The notes under the pieces are model-generated. The model worked only from the letters and a program-made list of their open reading frames with translations, ran no database searches and was not told the DNA's origin. Source: Candidimonas sp. SYP-B2681 (lineage in GTDB: Bacteria > Pseudomonadota > Gammaproteobacteria > Burkholderiales > Burkholderiaceae_B). From it: 45,686 nt of DNA. Of this stretch, positions 8,445-17,892 are shown one piece after another. Made by a program: the position numbers and the translations under genes. Within the stretch, counting starts at the first letter, position 1; each line of letters starts with the position of its first letter. The stretch spans positions 1 through 45,686 of the forward strand of contig NZ_RYDV01000010.1 in the NCBI RefSeq assembly GCF_003971065.1, in the 5' to 3' direction.

Positions 8445-8927
8445 TCAGCCGCGAATCTTCTTCAATAACCGCGTCGTCGAACGCTCGAACTCAAAAGGAA
8501 TCGCCACTGCCGTCCCTCCCCAGCTCTTGACACTCGCCGTCTCTGGCAACAACTCCATATCGTAATCGCCGCCCTTCACAATCACGTCCGGCCGTAACTG
8601 CTCGATCAACGCCTGCGGCGTATCCTCGTCGAACTCCGTCACCACCGACACACACCCCAGCGCGGCAAGCAAAGCAGCCCGATCCGCCGACGTATTCAAA
8701 GGGCGATCATCCCCCTTACCCAGGCGTCGCACCGACGCATCCGTATTGACTGCGACCACCAGCGTCGCGCCCAACTGCGCCGCCGCATCAAGGTACGTTG
8801 CGTGACCCCGATGCAAAATATCGAAGACGCCGTTTGTGAAAATCAACGGGCGAGGGAAGGCGTCGGCCTGCGCTGCGGCGACGCAGTCCTCGCGCGAGAA
8901 AATTTTAGACTCGAAACGCGCTGCCAT
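8445..8927 (-). CDS. hldC: D-glycero-beta-D-manno-heptose 1-phosphate adenylyltransferase (RfaE2 type)
   Basis: The 160-residue product is a stand-alone nucleotidyltransferase of the cytidylyltransferase fold, equivalent to the C-terminal domain of E. coli HldE. It makes ADP-heptose for the LPS inner core. The signature GVFDILHRGHATYL includes the HxGH motif (His39-His42). NTDASVRRLGKGDDRP and the C-terminal STTRLLKKI are also typical. ATG 8927 leaves one base after the upstream gene's stop. A TTG at 8942 would extend it by five residues and overlap that gene. It is the last gene of the minus-strand ubi cluster; the kinase-type domain hldA is not in the window. Confidence 0.92.
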   Translation of the reverse strand: MAARFESKIFSREDCVAAAQADAFPRPLIFTNGVFDILHRGHATYLDAAAQLGATLVVAVNTDASVRRLGKGDDRPLNTSADRAALLAALGCVSVVTEFDEDTPQALIEQLRPDVIVKGGDYDMELLPETASVKSWGGTAVAIPFEFERSTTRLLKKIRG

Positions 8928-8928
8928 A

Positions 8929-9780
8929 TCAGGCCGGAGCAATGTCCTTGATCAACGTCTTACGATAGCGATTCAAGTCCTGCACTGTCGCGAAACTCGT
9001 TTCCATCAACAGCGACATATTATGCAAAATGCGCGAACTGACCTTGCCTTCCCATTCCTTATCGAACTGAATCTGGTTATCCAGCCAGTTCTCGAGCCAA
9101 CCCGGCGAAGGCAACTTGGACTGCACCGTGTCTTCCGGGTACATATCCTTGTTCACGTGCAGATTGGTGGGGTGCAATGCTTGCGGAGTGCGATGCGCAG
9201 AGGCCATCAAGACGCCGATTTTTGCGAACGCCAGGCGCGCGCTCTTGCCCAGATCCTGACGTTGATTCATCAGCGCGCGCTTCATATAGCGCAAATAGGC
9301 GCCTGCATGGCGCGCTTCGTCTTGCGCAATAATTTTATAAATGGCCTTGATGACCGGCTCGGTATGCCAATCGGCTGCCCGACGATACCAGTGGTTCAGG
9401 CGCACTTCACCGCAGAAATGCAGCATCAACGTTTCCATTGCCGGGGCGGGATCGAATTCAAAGCGCACTTTGTGCAGCTCTTCTTCGGTCGGGACCAGTT
9501 CAGGGCGAAAACGACGCAAGTATTCAATCAGGGCCAGCGAATGCTTTTGTTCTTCGAAAAACCATACCGACATAAACGCGCAAAAGTCGCTGTCGTCGCG
9601 GTTATCGCGCAGGAACATTTCTGTTGCCGGCAATGCCGCCCATTCGGTAATGGCGTTCATTTTAATCGTATAGGCCTGGTCGTCAGTCAGCTTGCTGGCG
9701 TCGTATTCATCCCAGGGAATATCGGTGCCCATGTTCCAGCGCACCGCTTCCATCGATTTGAACAATTCAGGATAAAGCAT
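8929..9780 (-). CDS. Ferritin-like diiron protein
   Basis: The 283-residue all-helical protein shows the ligand pattern of ferritin-like/acyl-ACP-desaturase-type diiron proteins: Glu54, EEQKH (76-80), Glu125 in CGEVRLNHWY, and DEARH (154-158). These could form a carboxylate-bridged diiron site for oxygen chemistry, but the substrate is unknown. The start at 9780 is preceded by AAGAGAG on the coding strand. The frame extends to 9816, but that would overlap the end of ubiB. It sits between ubiB and hldC in the same direction, eleven bases after ubiB, so a role near quinone or envelope metabolism is possible but inferred only from position. Confidence 0.75.
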   Translation of the reverse strand: MLYPELFKSMEAVRWNMGTDIPWDEYDASKLTDDQAYTIKMNAITEWAALPATEMFLRDNRDDSDFCAFMSVWFFEEQKHSLALIEYLRRFRPELVPTEEELHKVRFEFDPAPAMETLMLHFCGEVRLNHWYRRAADWHTEPVIKAIYKIIAQDEARHAGAYLRYMKRALMNQRQDLGKSARLAFAKIGVLMASAHRTPQALHPTNLHVNKDMYPEDTVQSKLPSPGWLENWLDNQIQFDKEWEGKVSSRILHNMSLLMETSFATVQDLNRYRKTLIKDIAPA

Positions 9781-9791
9781 AAAAATCTCTC

Positions 9792-11351
9792 TTAAGTGTG
9801 ACGCGTGAGCGCCCATAGAGCTACACCTACAGCCACTGCCAGAATGGCAGATAGCACCATCAGCAGCCGGTTGGTCTGTTGATAGGCACGACGCAAGCGT
9901 TCAAGCTCCAAGTTTAACCCAGGCCCCGTGTCAGGCCTGTTAAGGTTTGAATAAACCAGCCGCGGAATTTGGGGCAAAATCTGAGCCCACTGACTCGCTT
10001 CTTTATCCAGACGCTTCTTCAGGCCGACGAGGCCTACGCGTTCATGCATCCATTTCTCAAGATACGGCTTGGCGGTTTTCCATAAATCCAGTCCGGGATC
10101 GAGCTCGCGTCCCATTCCTTCCACATTCAGCAGGGTTTTCTGCAGTAATACCAGTTGCGGCTGGATTTCAACATTGAATCGACGGGACGTCTGAAATAAC
10201 CGGAGCAACACCTGCCCCAGGGAAATTTCGGACAACGGCCTGTCAAAATACGGCTCACAAACGGCGCGTACAGCGCCTTCAAGGTCCTCCTCACGCGTAT
10301 GGGCAGGAACCCAGCCAGATTCAATATGCAACTGCGCGACCCGGCGGTAATCACGTTGGAAAAATGCCAGGAAATTCTGAGCCAGATAGTTTTTATCGAA
10401 TTCAGATAACGACCCGACGATGCCGAAATCGAGCGCAATATAACGCCCCAGCGTTTCGGGGTCATCAGATACGTAAATATTACCCGGGTGCATATCCGCG
10501 TGGAAGAAGCCGTCAGTAAATACCTGTGTAAAAAATATTTCGACACCGGTGCGCGCCAGACTCTTGATGTCAATATTGGCGGCCTTCAGTTCCTCGATGC
10601 GGCTCACGGGTATGCCACGCATGCGCTCCATGGTGAAGACCGTAGTCGCGCAATATTCCCACACCACTTCGGGCACCATCAACAAATCGCCCCGCCCGGT
10701 TTCCGGCCCGAAGTTGCGCCGCAACTGGCTGCAGTTGGAAGCTTCGCGAATCAGGTCCAGCTCGTCGTGCAGATAAATGTCGAATTCGGCGACGACCTGG
10801 CGCGGCTTGAGCCGCCGGGCGTCAGCGGCCAGACGCTCTACCAGACCGGCCAGGGCACGCAGCAGAGTCAGATCTTTTTCAATGATCTCGCGCATTCCCG
10901 GACGCAGCACTTTGACGGCCACCTCGCGCCCGTCGTGCAAGACGGCGAAGTGCACTTGTGCGATCGAGGCCGATGCAACAGGATCCGCATCGAACTGCTT
11001 GAAGAGGGTATGAGGCGATGCCCCTAAAGCGGCTTCGATCAGGGCGGCAGATTGATCCGAAGGGAATGGCGGCACTTGGTCTTGCAACAAAGCAAGCTCT
11101 ATCGCGATATCAAGCGGAATCAAGTCGCGCCGGGTCGAAAGCACCTGCCCGAATTTGACGAAAATAGGACCAAGCGATTCAAGCGCTACACGCAGCCTGA
11201 CTCCGCGCGCCATCTTCGGCGGCCGGCCCAGCCGCACCACTCGCAGCAAGCCGTACGCGACCGGGTGCTTGATCCCCGACAGCACAAGTTCGTCAAGACG
11301 AAAGCGCAGCGCAATAACAATAATATGAAACAGGCGAAAGAAGGTAAACAT
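9792..11351 (-). CDS. ubiB: UbiB/COQ8-family atypical kinase, ubiquinone synthesis
   Basis: The 519-residue protein has the family marks of UbiB. The KxGQ motif (VKFGQ, 65-69) is followed by LSTRRDLIP, then an Ala-rich nucleotide loop in [11 protein letters not shown] and the lysine strand [11 protein letters not shown]. Downstream lie the catalytic-loop equivalent [11 protein letters not shown] and the metal motif [10 protein letters not shown]-terminal hydrophobic segment (about 492-514) anchors it in the inner membrane. UbiB is an ATPase-like helper that makes membrane-bound ubiquinone intermediates accessible to the Ubi enzymes. ubiJ starts upstream with a two-base gap, indicating co-transcription. 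It belongs to the ubiE - Tim44-like - ubiJ - ubiB series. Confidence 0.94.
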   Translation of the reverse strand: MFTFFRLFHIIVIALRFRLDELVLSGIKHPVAYGLLRVVRLGRPPKMARGVRLRVALESLGPIFVKFGQVLSTRRDLIPLDIAIELALLQDQVPPFPSDQSAALIEAALGASPHTLFKQFDADPVASASIAQVHFAVLHDGREVAVKVLRPGMREIIEKDLTLLRALAGLVERLAADARRLKPRQVVAEFDIYLHDELDLIREASNCSQLRRNFGPETGRGDLLMVPEVVWEYCATTVFTMERMRGIPVSRIEELKAANIDIKSLARTGVEIFFTQVFTDGFFHADMHPGNIYVSDDPETLGRYIALDFGIVGSLSEFDKNYLAQNFLAFFQRDYRRVAQLHIESGWVPAHTREEDLEGAVRAVCEPYFDRPLSEISLGQVLLRLFQTSRRFNVEIQPQLVLLQKTLLNVEGMGRELDPGLDLWKTAKPYLEKWMHERVGLVGLKKRLDKEASQWAQILPQIPRLVYSNLNRPDTGPGLNLELERLRRAYQQTNRLLMVLSAILAVAVGVALWALTRHT

Positions 11352-11353
11352 GG

Positions 11354-11998
11354 TCAGCCTTTCCGGGCCGGGCTACGGGCGCCGACCGTCGTAAGCTGGC
11401 TTACGCGCACGTCGAGGCTGTCCAGACTTTCGCGCAGCTTCTGTACCCTTGCGGCAAAGTCGTCGAAAGCCGGGCGGCTTGCCACCATGCCGCTTTCTTC
11501 GGATATGAATTCGCTTACGTTTCCGGTCAGACGCATGGCCGCCGCTTGCACGCCACCTGAGAGCGCCCTGCCTGTCTGCATGAGACGACGCGCCGCCACG
11601 TCGCCCAACAAGCCCGATAGGTCGTCTTCGACGTCCCAGCGTAGATCCCGGGCCAGGTCGGAGACCAGCTGCGCCAGTGCGGCGTCGCCTTCGATATGCA
11701 TCAAACTGGCGATCAGTGCGGGGTCTCGCGCACGAAGTACGGCTGGCAACTCGGCAAGTTTCCCGGCGGGAATGGTAAGAATGACGTCGGGCACAATGGC
11801 GGGATCGGACGCCTGCGTAAGGCCTCCCGCCTGTACAGTAAGGCTGGCTTTAAAGCCGCCCACATTGAAGCGCGCGGTTTTGCCGGAATGGCGGCTTAAT
11901 CGTTCACGCGCCCAGGCCTCGCGCTGCAACAGCTTGTTGAGCAAGCGTGCATACGTCGCAGTCGGAGTCAGAAATGTAGGCAAAGGGAGCATGTTCAA
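11354..11998 (-). CDS. ubiJ: Ubiquinone biosynthesis accessory factor UbiJ (SCP2 domain)
   Basis: The 214-residue protein has an N-terminal SCP2-like lipid-binding domain (about 10-115). [20 protein letters not shown] and [16 protein letters not shown] lie within this domain. A C-terminal helical part follows, with a likely coiled coil near [20 protein letters not shown] (about 182-201). Together with UbiK, UbiJ binds the hydrophobic quinone precursors and scaffolds the Ubi complex in the cytosol. The gene is two bases upstream of ubiB. Met3 (11992) is an alternative start. Family assignment rests on size, domain order and position between ubiE and ubiB. Confidence 0.88.
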   Translation of the reverse strand: MNMLPLPTFLTPTATYARLLNKLLQREAWARERLSRHSGKTARFNVGGFKASLTVQAGGLTQASDPAIVPDVILTIPAGKLAELPAVLRARDPALIASLMHIEGDAALAQLVSDLARDLRWDVEDDLSGLLGDVAARRLMQTGRALSGGVQAAAMRLTGNVSEFISEESGMVASRPAFDDFAARVQKLRESLDSLDVRVSQLTTVGARSPARKG

Positions 11999-12122
11999 GA
12001 TTGTGCGGCAAGGCCGGATTCATGTAAGCGCTTAGGGCAAGAGTTCAAGTTTAACGGTTTTACGCGGAAATACCGCGATAGCCGATTCATCAAGGGTAAG
12101 TCGCGCGTGCATGAATGAATTA

Positions 12123-12149
12123 CAAAGGGCACCCATGAGGTGCCCTTTG
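12123..12149 (-). terminator. Intrinsic-terminator-like hairpin after the Tim44-like gene
   Basis: An 11-bp perfect stem, CAAAGGGCACC (12123-12133) and GGTGCCCTTTG (12139-12149), has a 5-nt loop. It lies 24 bases beyond the stop of the minus-strand Tim44-like gene and before ubiJ. The minus-strand sequence after the stem (TAATTCATTC) is only mildly T-rich, so termination may be partial. Confidence 0.6.
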
Positions 12150-12173
12150 CGTTAGGTAGCAGCAGCCACAAGC

Positions 12174-13166
12174 TTAGCTGGCGTACTCAACGGGGATTTG
12201 TTGTATGCCAGCTAACAACCAGCCGGCACCGTCGCCTTTGTACAGATTCCAGACTTCTTCGAAACGGAAGGCTTCAGCATCTTTGGCTTCCCGCAACATT
12301 CCGGAATAGCGGACGCTGGCCAAGTGACCGCCCGAGACAGCTTCGATACCAAGCAATTCTGCGTTCAGCAGGACGACGTCAGTCTGTGTGCCTTCGCCGC
12401 GCGCCAGAATTTCAGGCTTGACTTCGGCGATAAGGTCGTCAGTCATGTATTCGCGCAACTTGTCCAGGTCACCGCTATCCCATACAGCCTGGATTTCAAT
12501 GAACTGCGACTTGGCGTTTGCCAGGAACGAAGACGTGTCGAAGTCGCCCGGAATAAACCATTTGTCGTCTACCGGAGCGGCGGGCACAGATGCCAGCGTA
12601 GCAGCGGTTGCGGCATTGGTAGCGGCGGACACTGGCTGACTTGCTTCGCGCCACGTGTTTTGCGACTGAGCCCCGTGCGACTGCGAGGCATTATGACGTT
12701 GCATTGGGGCATTGCCACCAGCCTGTTGCATGGCCGGACGGGCAGAACCGCCGCGGAACTTGCGAACGATGAATATGACCGCGAAGATCAGCAAACCGAT
12801 AAGCAACATGCTGGACATTGCTTCAAGGAAAGCACCCGACAAGCCCATGCTTGAAAGCAATGCGGCGATACCCAAACCGGCGGCTATACCCGCAATAGGG
12901 CCGAGCCAGCGCGACATGCCGCTTTTCGCAGCCGTACCCGCCGCCGCAGCACCGGCCGCAGCAGGCGCAGCCGAACGAGCGGTATTGTTAGCAGCTGCCG
13001 GGGGAGTAACCGCTTGGCGCTGTTGGGTGACATTGGAAGATTGGCGGCCAAAGCTCTTGCCGCCGCCCGCGCGGCGCGCTTCGGCGTCGAACGACACCGA
13101 AAGCATCGCACCTGCTGAAACCACCAGCATGGCGATGGCGATAAGCCGAGAAAAACGTTGGGACAT
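12174..13166 (-). CDS. Tim44-like domain membrane protein
   Basis: The 330-residue protein starts with a signal-like hydrophobic segment (8-25). A Gln/Ala/Pro-rich low-complexity stretch follows (about 40-85), then two probable membrane segments (about 88-107 and 114-134). The cytosolic or periplasmic C-terminal domain (about 195-328) resembles the Tim44/MRPL45 fold, an NTF2-like alpha+beta domain (WDSGDLDKLREYMTDDLIAE). Bacterial members are common in betaproteobacteria next to ubi genes, but their biochemical role is not established. The topology is predicted by eye. A hairpin at 12123-12149 separates it from ubiJ. Confidence 0.8.
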   Translation of the reverse strand: MSQRFSRLIAIAMLVVSAGAMLSVSFDAEARRAGGGKSFGRQSSNVTQQRQAVTPPAAANNTARSAAPAAAGAAAAGTAAKSGMSRWLGPIAGIAAGLGIAALLSSMGLSGAFLEAMSSMLLIGLLIFAVIFIVRKFRGGSARPAMQQAGGNAPMQRHNASQSHGAQSQNTWREASQPVSAATNAATAATLASVPAAPVDDKWFIPGDFDTSSFLANAKSQFIEIQAVWDSGDLDKLREYMTDDLIAEVKPEILARGEGTQTDVVLLNAELLGIEAVSGGHLASVRYSGMLREAKDAEAFRFEEVWNLYKGDGAGWLLAGIQQIPVEYAS

Positions 13167-13370
13167 TTAGTGCTCCTGTGTTGCGGCGCGCTAGGGGCAC
13201 CGCCGAAATTGTTATTTCGCTTGACGAATTCAGTCGTAAGAAATCTTACTGGAAGCTGAACATTAGCATAAAGTAAGACGGCGTGATAGAAAAAAAGTTC
13301 GAGGCTTGATTAAATATTTAGAGCAAGCAAGCAATAGGCCTAACCTCGTTGCTACAACATCGCCCTGCCG

Positions 13371-14171
13371 TCAGCCTAGATTAACGCCTTCGTGCAAGGC
13401 AACCATACCGGCACTAAGATTGAAATACCGCACGCGCGAAAGACCTGCGGCTTCCAGCATTGCGGCCAGCGTGGCTTGATCGGGGTGCATACGTATGGAT
13501 TCGGCCAGATAGCGATAGCTTTCTTCGTCACCCGCTACTTTTTTCCCCAACCAGGGCAATATATTGAAGGAATACCAATCGTACGCGGGCGCAAGCGGTT
13601 TGGCTACACGGGAAAACTCCAGCACCAGTAACTTGCCGCCCGGTTTCAGCACGCGCCGCATCTCGGCAAGTGCGCGCTCTTTGTGCGTCATATTGCGCAA
13701 TCCGAAGGCCACGCTTACCCGATCGAAATAGCCACTGGGAAACGGTAGCTTTTCGGCATCGCATACCGCCGTGGGAAGAAGTAAACCGCTGTCAGTCAGG
13801 CGATCGCGCCCGACCCTGAGCATGGAATCGTTGATATCGGTTAGCCACACTTCACCGGAAGGACCGGCGCGCTTGGCAAACGCCTTGGCCAAATCGCCTG
13901 TGCCACCAGCGATGTCAAGCACCTTCATGCCTGGGCGCACATCGGCGCGCCCTATAGTAAAGGCCTTCCAGACACGATGGAGCCCTACCGACATCAGGTC
14001 ATTCATGACGTCGTAACGGCTGGCCACCGAATGAAAGACCTCGGCTACCTTGCCTGCCTTTTCGTCTTCACCTACCGTCTTGAACCCGAAATGAGTGCTT
14101 GCCTCAGCCGAAGGCGAGGCCTTGGTATAAGAGCCGGTTTCTGTAGTGGAGGAGGTAGTTTTTTGCGTCAT
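13371..14171 (-). CDS. ubiE: Demethylmenaquinone/ubiquinone C-methyltransferase UbiE
   Basis: The 266-residue product from ATG 14171 is a class I SAM methyltransferase for C-methylation in ubiquinone synthesis. Motif I is [15 protein letters not shown]. The UbiE signatures [19 protein letters not shown] and [22 protein letters not shown] are present. The frame stays open to 14270, but that 33-residue extension is encoded by the tandem repeats (recurring SFIK), so it is not credible protein. The first 25 residues are Ser/Thr-rich and longer than in E. coli UbiE. It is the first gene of the minus-strand ubi series. Confidence 0.94.
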   Translation of the reverse strand: MTQKTTSSTTETGSYTKASPSAEASTHFGFKTVGEDEKAGKVAEVFHSVASRYDVMNDLMSVGLHRVWKAFTIGRADVRPGMKVLDIAGGTGDLAKAFAKRAGPSGEVWLTDINDSMLRVGRDRLTDSGLLLPTAVCDAEKLPFPSGYFDRVSVAFGLRNMTHKERALAEMRRVLKPGGKLLVLEFSRVAKPLAPAYDWYSFNILPWLGKKVAGDEESYRYLAESIRMHPDQATLAAMLEAAGLSRVRYFNLSAGMVALHEGVNLG

Positions 14172-14198
14172 TAGATAATCGTACAACATTACAGGCGA

Positions 14199-14385
14199 TT
14201 TGATAAAACTTGAAACTCCTTCGTCGTTTTGATGAAACTTGAACTCCTTCGCAGTTTTGATGAAACTCAACTTCTTCGTAGTTCTAATGAAACTTGAAAC
14301 TCTTGCGAGTTTTGATCAAACTTGAAACTCCTTCGTCGTTTTGATGAAACTTGAAACTCTTGCGAGTTTTCACAAACCTGAAATA
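14199..14385. repeat. Tandem repeat, about 28-bp unit, 6-7 copies
   Basis: Six imperfect copies of TTTTGATGAAACTTGAAACT(C) followed by CTTCGTCG or CTTGCGAG run head to tail at about 14199, 14228, 14256, 14282, 14310 and 14339, with a decayed seventh at 14367. Unit length varies between 26 and 29 bp. No spacers separate the units, so this is not CRISPR. It fills most of the 281-bp divergent region between ubiE and phoB and may overlap their promoters. Purpose unknown. Confidence 0.9.
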
Positions 14386-14452
14386 TTTAAGCCATATGAT
14401 CGGTAACATACGCTGTCCCGATCACGATTTACCTTAATTTATATCAGGTCTT

Positions 14453-15154
14453 ATGAGCACTACCATACTCGTTGTCGAAGATGAGCCCGCTATCCAGGAA
14501 CTTATCTCGGTGAACTTATCATTCGCTGGCCACAAGGTGTTGCGGGCGTTTGACGCCGAACAAGCCCAAACGCTAATACGCGCAGAATTACCTGACCTTA
14601 TTTTATTGGACTGGATGCTGCCCGGCGCTTCCGGCATAACGCTAGCCAAAAAATTGCGGTCCGACGAGCGCACACGCCAAGTGCCCGTCATCATGCTCAC
14701 GGCGAAAGGCGCCGAGCAAGACAAGATCGACGGCCTTGAGGCGGGTGCCGACGATTACATTACCAAACCATTCTCGCCCAAAGAACTGATTGCCCGCATC
14801 AAAGCCGTATTGCGACGGCGCGCGCCGCAACTCACCGACGACATTATTCAGATCGGCACGTTGCGGCTCGATCCCACCACTCACCGCGTATCGGGCGGCG
14901 ATACGGCATTGACCCTCGGCCCTACCGAGTTTCGCCTGCTACACTTTTTCATGACGCATACCGAACGCGTGTTTTCGCGCGCCCAACTGCTTGATCAGGT
15001 GTGGGGCGATCATGTTTTTGTCGAAGAGCGCACGGTAGACGTACATATTCGTCGCTTACGCAAGGCTCTTGAGCCAAGCAGCCACGAAAATCACGTCGAG
15101 ACCGTGCGAGGAGCGGGGTACCGATTTACCGCTCAACCTCCCAAGTATGCTTAG
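14453..15154 (+). CDS. phoB: Phosphate regulon response regulator PhoB
   Basis: The 233-residue OmpR/PhoB-type regulator has a receiver domain (1-120) with acidic pocket Glu9-Asp10, phospho-acceptor Asp53 in LLDWMLPGA, and the switch lysine in DDYITKPFSPKEL. A winged-helix DNA-binding domain follows (about 135-230, TEFRLLHFFMTHTERVFSRA and TVDVHIRRLRKAL). PhoB activates phosphate-scavenging genes when phosphorylated by PhoR. The GTKPFSPKEL-type linker and pairing with the next gene favour PhoB over other OmpR-type regulators. I did not find a convincing Pho box upstream, and no pst genes are in the window. Confidence 0.92.
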   Translation: MSTTILVVEDEPAIQELISVNLSFAGHKVLRAFDAEQAQTLIRAELPDLILLDWMLPGASGITLAKKLRSDERTRQVPVIMLTAKGAEQDKIDGLEAGADDYITKPFSPKELIARIKAVLRRRAPQLTDDIIQIGTLRLDPTTHRVSGGDTALTLGPTEFRLLHFFMTHTERVFSRAQLLDQVWGDHVFVEERTVDVHIRRLRKALEPSSHENHVETVRGAGYRFTAQPPKYA

Positions 15155-15191
15155 TCGTCTCCCAGACATTGCCCCATGAATCGATGCAAAA

Positions 15192-16487
15192 ATGATTAAA
15201 ACGCTGATTACAATAGTTTTGTGGGCATTTTTGGGACGGTTGTCGACGTCATGGTTCGGTACCCATGCCGGATGGGCCGTGTTCTCGTTTGGCCTGCTCT
15301 TGATGATATTCGTCAGTGCCTTTCAATTGACGCTTATCAAGCGGTGGGTGAAGAATATCGATGCGCCGCCCCCTCCGTCCGTTGGCCCATGGGACGAAGT
15401 GCTGGCCCCTGTCTATCGCCACTTGCGTAAGGATAAGCAGGAAATCGAAACGCTTAACCGCCATGTTGATGGCATCATGCTCGCCGCAGAAGCCCTGCCA
15501 GACGGCGCCATTACATTGAACGAAGCCATGCAGTTAACGTGGTGCAATCAAACGGCTAGCGAACATATCGGCCTGAATCTGGAAACCGACCGCAATCACA
15601 GTATTTTCAACATACTGCGTGCGCCCGAATTCGCCCACTATGCAAAACAAAACGGCTGGCCCGGTCCAGTAATGCTGCATTTGCAGTCCGAAGGCCAGGA
15701 AAAATCGTTATTGGTGCAATTGACGCCCTATGGCGTGGGTCAATTCCTGATCGTTACCCGCGACGTTACGCAGGTTGAAAAGTTGGAAACCACCCGCAAA
15801 GACTTTGTGGCCAATGTGTCGCATGAATTACGCACGCCGCTTACCGTGCTGTCGGGATTCCTGGAGACCTTGCGCGACATGCCCGACGAATCGTTAAGCC
15901 GTGAACAGAAAGAACGCTATCAGGACTTAATGCTGGAACAGGCGCACCGGATGCAGGCGATCGTGGCTGATTTGCTTACGCTGTCGACACTGGAATCGTC
16001 TCCTACCGCTAACGGCGATACCGTCCGCATCAGCAACATCATCCACAAGGCCTTGGAACAAGGACGCATCCTGTCCAACAATCAGCATGTTTTCGTCGAA
16101 AATATCGCCGAAGACCTATGCGTCAAAGGGATAGAATCCGAACTGGCTTCGGCAGTGTCCAACCTGCTGACCAATGCCATCCGCTATACCCCCAAAGACG
16201 GCACCATTACCGTTAGCTGGTATTTGACCGAAAGCGGCCACGCTTGCTATTCGGTGCAGGACACGGGCATAGGTATCGCTTCGCAAGACATTCCACGCCT
16301 GACCGAACGGTTCTACCGGGTAGACCGCGGACGTTCGCGCGCCACCGGCGGAACCGGCCTGGGCCTTGCCATTACGAAGCACGTCGCCATGCGCCACAAT
16401 GCAGAGCTGTCCATCCATAGCCGCTTCGGCGCCGGCAGCCTGTTTTCGTTGATATTTCCGCCCGCCCGCATCAGCATCGCCGAATAA
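15192..16487 (+). CDS. phoR: Phosphate regulon sensor histidine kinase PhoR
   Basis: The 431-residue kinase has two N-terminal membrane segments with almost no periplasmic loop (about 3-19 and 25-47). It continues with a PAS-like domain (about 85-190), the HisKA dimerisation domain with phospho-acceptor His211 in NVSHELRTPLTVLSG, and a HATPase domain (NLLTNAIRYTP N-box, DTGIGI G1 box, GGTGLGLAI G2 box). The lack of a sizeable periplasmic sensor domain is characteristic of PhoR, which reads phosphate status through PstSCAB/PhoU. It is 37 bases downstream of phoB in the same direction. Confidence 0.92.
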   Translation: MIKTLITIVLWAFLGRLSTSWFGTHAGWAVFSFGLLLMIFVSAFQLTLIKRWVKNIDAPPPPSVGPWDEVLAPVYRHLRKDKQEIETLNRHVDGIMLAAEALPDGAITLNEAMQLTWCNQTASEHIGLNLETDRNHSIFNILRAPEFAHYAKQNGWPGPVMLHLQSEGQEKSLLVQLTPYGVGQFLIVTRDVTQVEKLETTRKDFVANVSHELRTPLTVLSGFLETLRDMPDESLSREQKERYQDLMLEQAHRMQAIVADLLTLSTLESSPTANGDTVRISNIIHKALEQGRILSNNQHVFVENIAEDLCVKGIESELASAVSNLLTNAIRYTPKDGTITVSWYLTESGHACYSVQDTGIGIASQDIPRLTERFYRVDRGRSRATGGTGLGLAITKHVAMRHNAELSIHSRFGAGSLFSLIFPPARISIAE

Positions 16488-16713
16488 TTTCCTTTCCAGG
16501 TCAAACGTGAACGCAAAGGCCACGCCCAGACATTACGGCAGGGCAGGCGAGGTCGCTAACGTGCACGTTCGATAGAGAACTGGAATATTTCTCCCCTTGG
16601 CAATTTACTATTAGAATGGTCGCTCACGTGAACTCCCGCTACGGCGGGGGAACGAATTCCGGCTTGTTCGGGACCTCCCTGCACGACGCCTGCCTACCAA
16701 CACGGAGCACCAA

Positions 16714-17145
16714 ATGTCTTTGCAAAGCACCATTCCCCCGTTTCACCTGGCCTTCCCAGTTCGTGACCTGGCTGAAGCCCGGGCTTTTTACGGCGAACTG
16801 TTAGGCTGTCCTGAAGGCCGCTCGTCGAACGAGTGGGTGGACTTCAATTTCTACGGACACCAAATCGTTACCCATTTGTCGCCCGACGAGTGCGGCAGCA
16901 CCCAGACCAACAACGTCGACGACCACAGCGTACCCGTACGCCACTTCGGAGCGGTGCTTGAAATGGGCGCCTGGGAAGCATTGGCGAAAAAACTGCAAGA
17001 CGCCGGTACCAAATTCATTATCGAACCTTATGTACGGTTCAAGGGCGAAGTGGGCGAACAGGCTACGATGTTCTTCCTTGATCCGTCGGGTAATGCCCTC
17101 GAATTCAAGTCGTTCAAGAATATCGATTCATTGTTCGCCAAATAA
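16714..17145 (+). CDS. VOC-family (glyoxalase/dioxygenase-like) protein
   Basis: The 143-residue single-domain protein has the vicinal-oxygen-chelate fold. [20 protein letters not shown] opens the first beta-alpha-beta-beta-beta module, and [15 protein letters not shown] closes the second. Likely metal ligands are His11, His77 and Glu130. Substrate is unknown; the family includes glyoxalase I, dioxygenases and resistance proteins. It ends 15 bases before pxpB in the same direction and may be co-transcribed with it, but a link to 5-oxoproline metabolism is only positional. Confidence 0.82.
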   Translation: MSLQSTIPPFHLAFPVRDLAEARAFYGELLGCPEGRSSNEWVDFNFYGHQIVTHLSPDECGSTQTNNVDDHSVPVRHFGAVLEMGAWEALAKKLQDAGTKFIIEPYVRFKGEVGEQATMFFLDPSGNALEFKSFKNIDSLFAK

Positions 17146-17160
17146 AGCCGTTCCCAACGC

Positions 17161-17892
17161 ATGTCCCGCTCTCCCAAAGATAGCTCAGCGCCCTGGAAAA
17201 TCGTGCCGCAAGGCGACCGCGGCGCGCTGCTAATCTTTGGCGATGAAATCAATATCAAGATAGGGCAGCAATGCACCAGGGCGGCAGCCGCATTGCGGGC
17301 GGCCAATATCAAGGGAATCAGCGATATCGTCCCGACATTCAATTCGGTCGCCCTGCATTACCAGCCCATGCTCTTAGGCGCCAGCACCGGTTTCAGGCAG
17401 CTGGCGGGCGAAATCGATAACGTACTTGCCAATGCCTTCGATCAAGATGCTCCCCCGGCGCCATCTCGCCAAATAGATATTCCCGTTTGTTATGGCGGTG
17501 CTTACGGCCCCGACCTGGCCTCGGTGGCAGAACACTGCCGCCTCTCGCAGGACGAGGTCATCGAGCTGCATAGCCACAATCCAGCCTACGTATTCATGCT
17601 GGGGTTTGCTCCGGGCGCGCCGTACATCGGCATGCACGACGAAAAGCTTGCCATCGGAAGGCGCAGTACCCCGCGTACCGATGTTCCGGCAGGGTCGGTA
17701 GCCATCGCGAATCTGCAGACCATGATTTATCCCAATACCTCTCCCGGCGGCTGGCATATCATCGGTGCCACGCCGCTGGTCTTGTTCGATCCGTTCCAGG
17801 AACCACCGACGCTGCTTTCGCCTGACGACACAGTCAGATTTGTTCCGATCAGCGCCGACCAATTTGTGGCGTTACGGGGCCAGCGAACATGA
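17161..17892 (+). CDS. pxpB: 5-oxoprolinase subunit PxpB (KipI family)
   Basis: The 243-residue product has the KipI/PxpB architecture. An N-terminal alpha/beta region contains GDRGALLIFGDEI and DIVPTFNSVALHYQP. The C-terminal cyclophilin-like carboxyltransferase domain 1 follows, with IPVCYGGAYGPDLASVAEH, LGFAPGAPYIG and PNTSPGGWHIIGATPL. With PxpC and PxpA it forms the ATP-dependent 5-oxoprolinase that opens pyroglutamate to glutamate. The stop overlaps the pxpC start by four bases. pxpA (LamB/YcsF family) is not next to it here. Older annotations call the family allophanate hydrolase subunit 1. Confidence 0.9.
   Translation: MSRSPKDSSAPWKIVPQGDRGALLIFGDEINIKIGQQCTRAAAALRAANIKGISDIVPTFNSVALHYQPMLLGASTGFRQLAGEIDNVLANAFDQDAPPAPSRQIDIPVCYGGAYGPDLASVAEHCRLSQDEVIELHSHNPAYVFMLGFAPGAPYIGMHDEKLAIGRRSTPRTDVPAGSVAIANLQTMIYPNTSPGGWHIIGATPLVLFDPFQEPPTLLSPDDTVRFVPISADQFVALRGQRT

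Noticed and set aside
8836-9795. 319-codon plus-strand frame opposite hldC and the ferritin-like gene
   Set aside because: It is an antisense shadow rich in Gln, His and Arg, while both minus-strand genes carry conserved catalytic motifs.
11052-12035. 327-codon plus-strand frame opposite ubiB and ubiJ
   Set aside because: It is a low-complexity Ser/Arg/Ala translation with no domain, antisense to recognised genes.
14199-14385. CRISPR-like array
   Set aside because: The units are directly abutting with no unique spacers and there are no cas genes.
14386-14452. Pho box before phoB
   Set aside because: A CTGTCCC half-site is present, but no second half at the right spacing, so autoregulation through a Pho box cannot be claimed.
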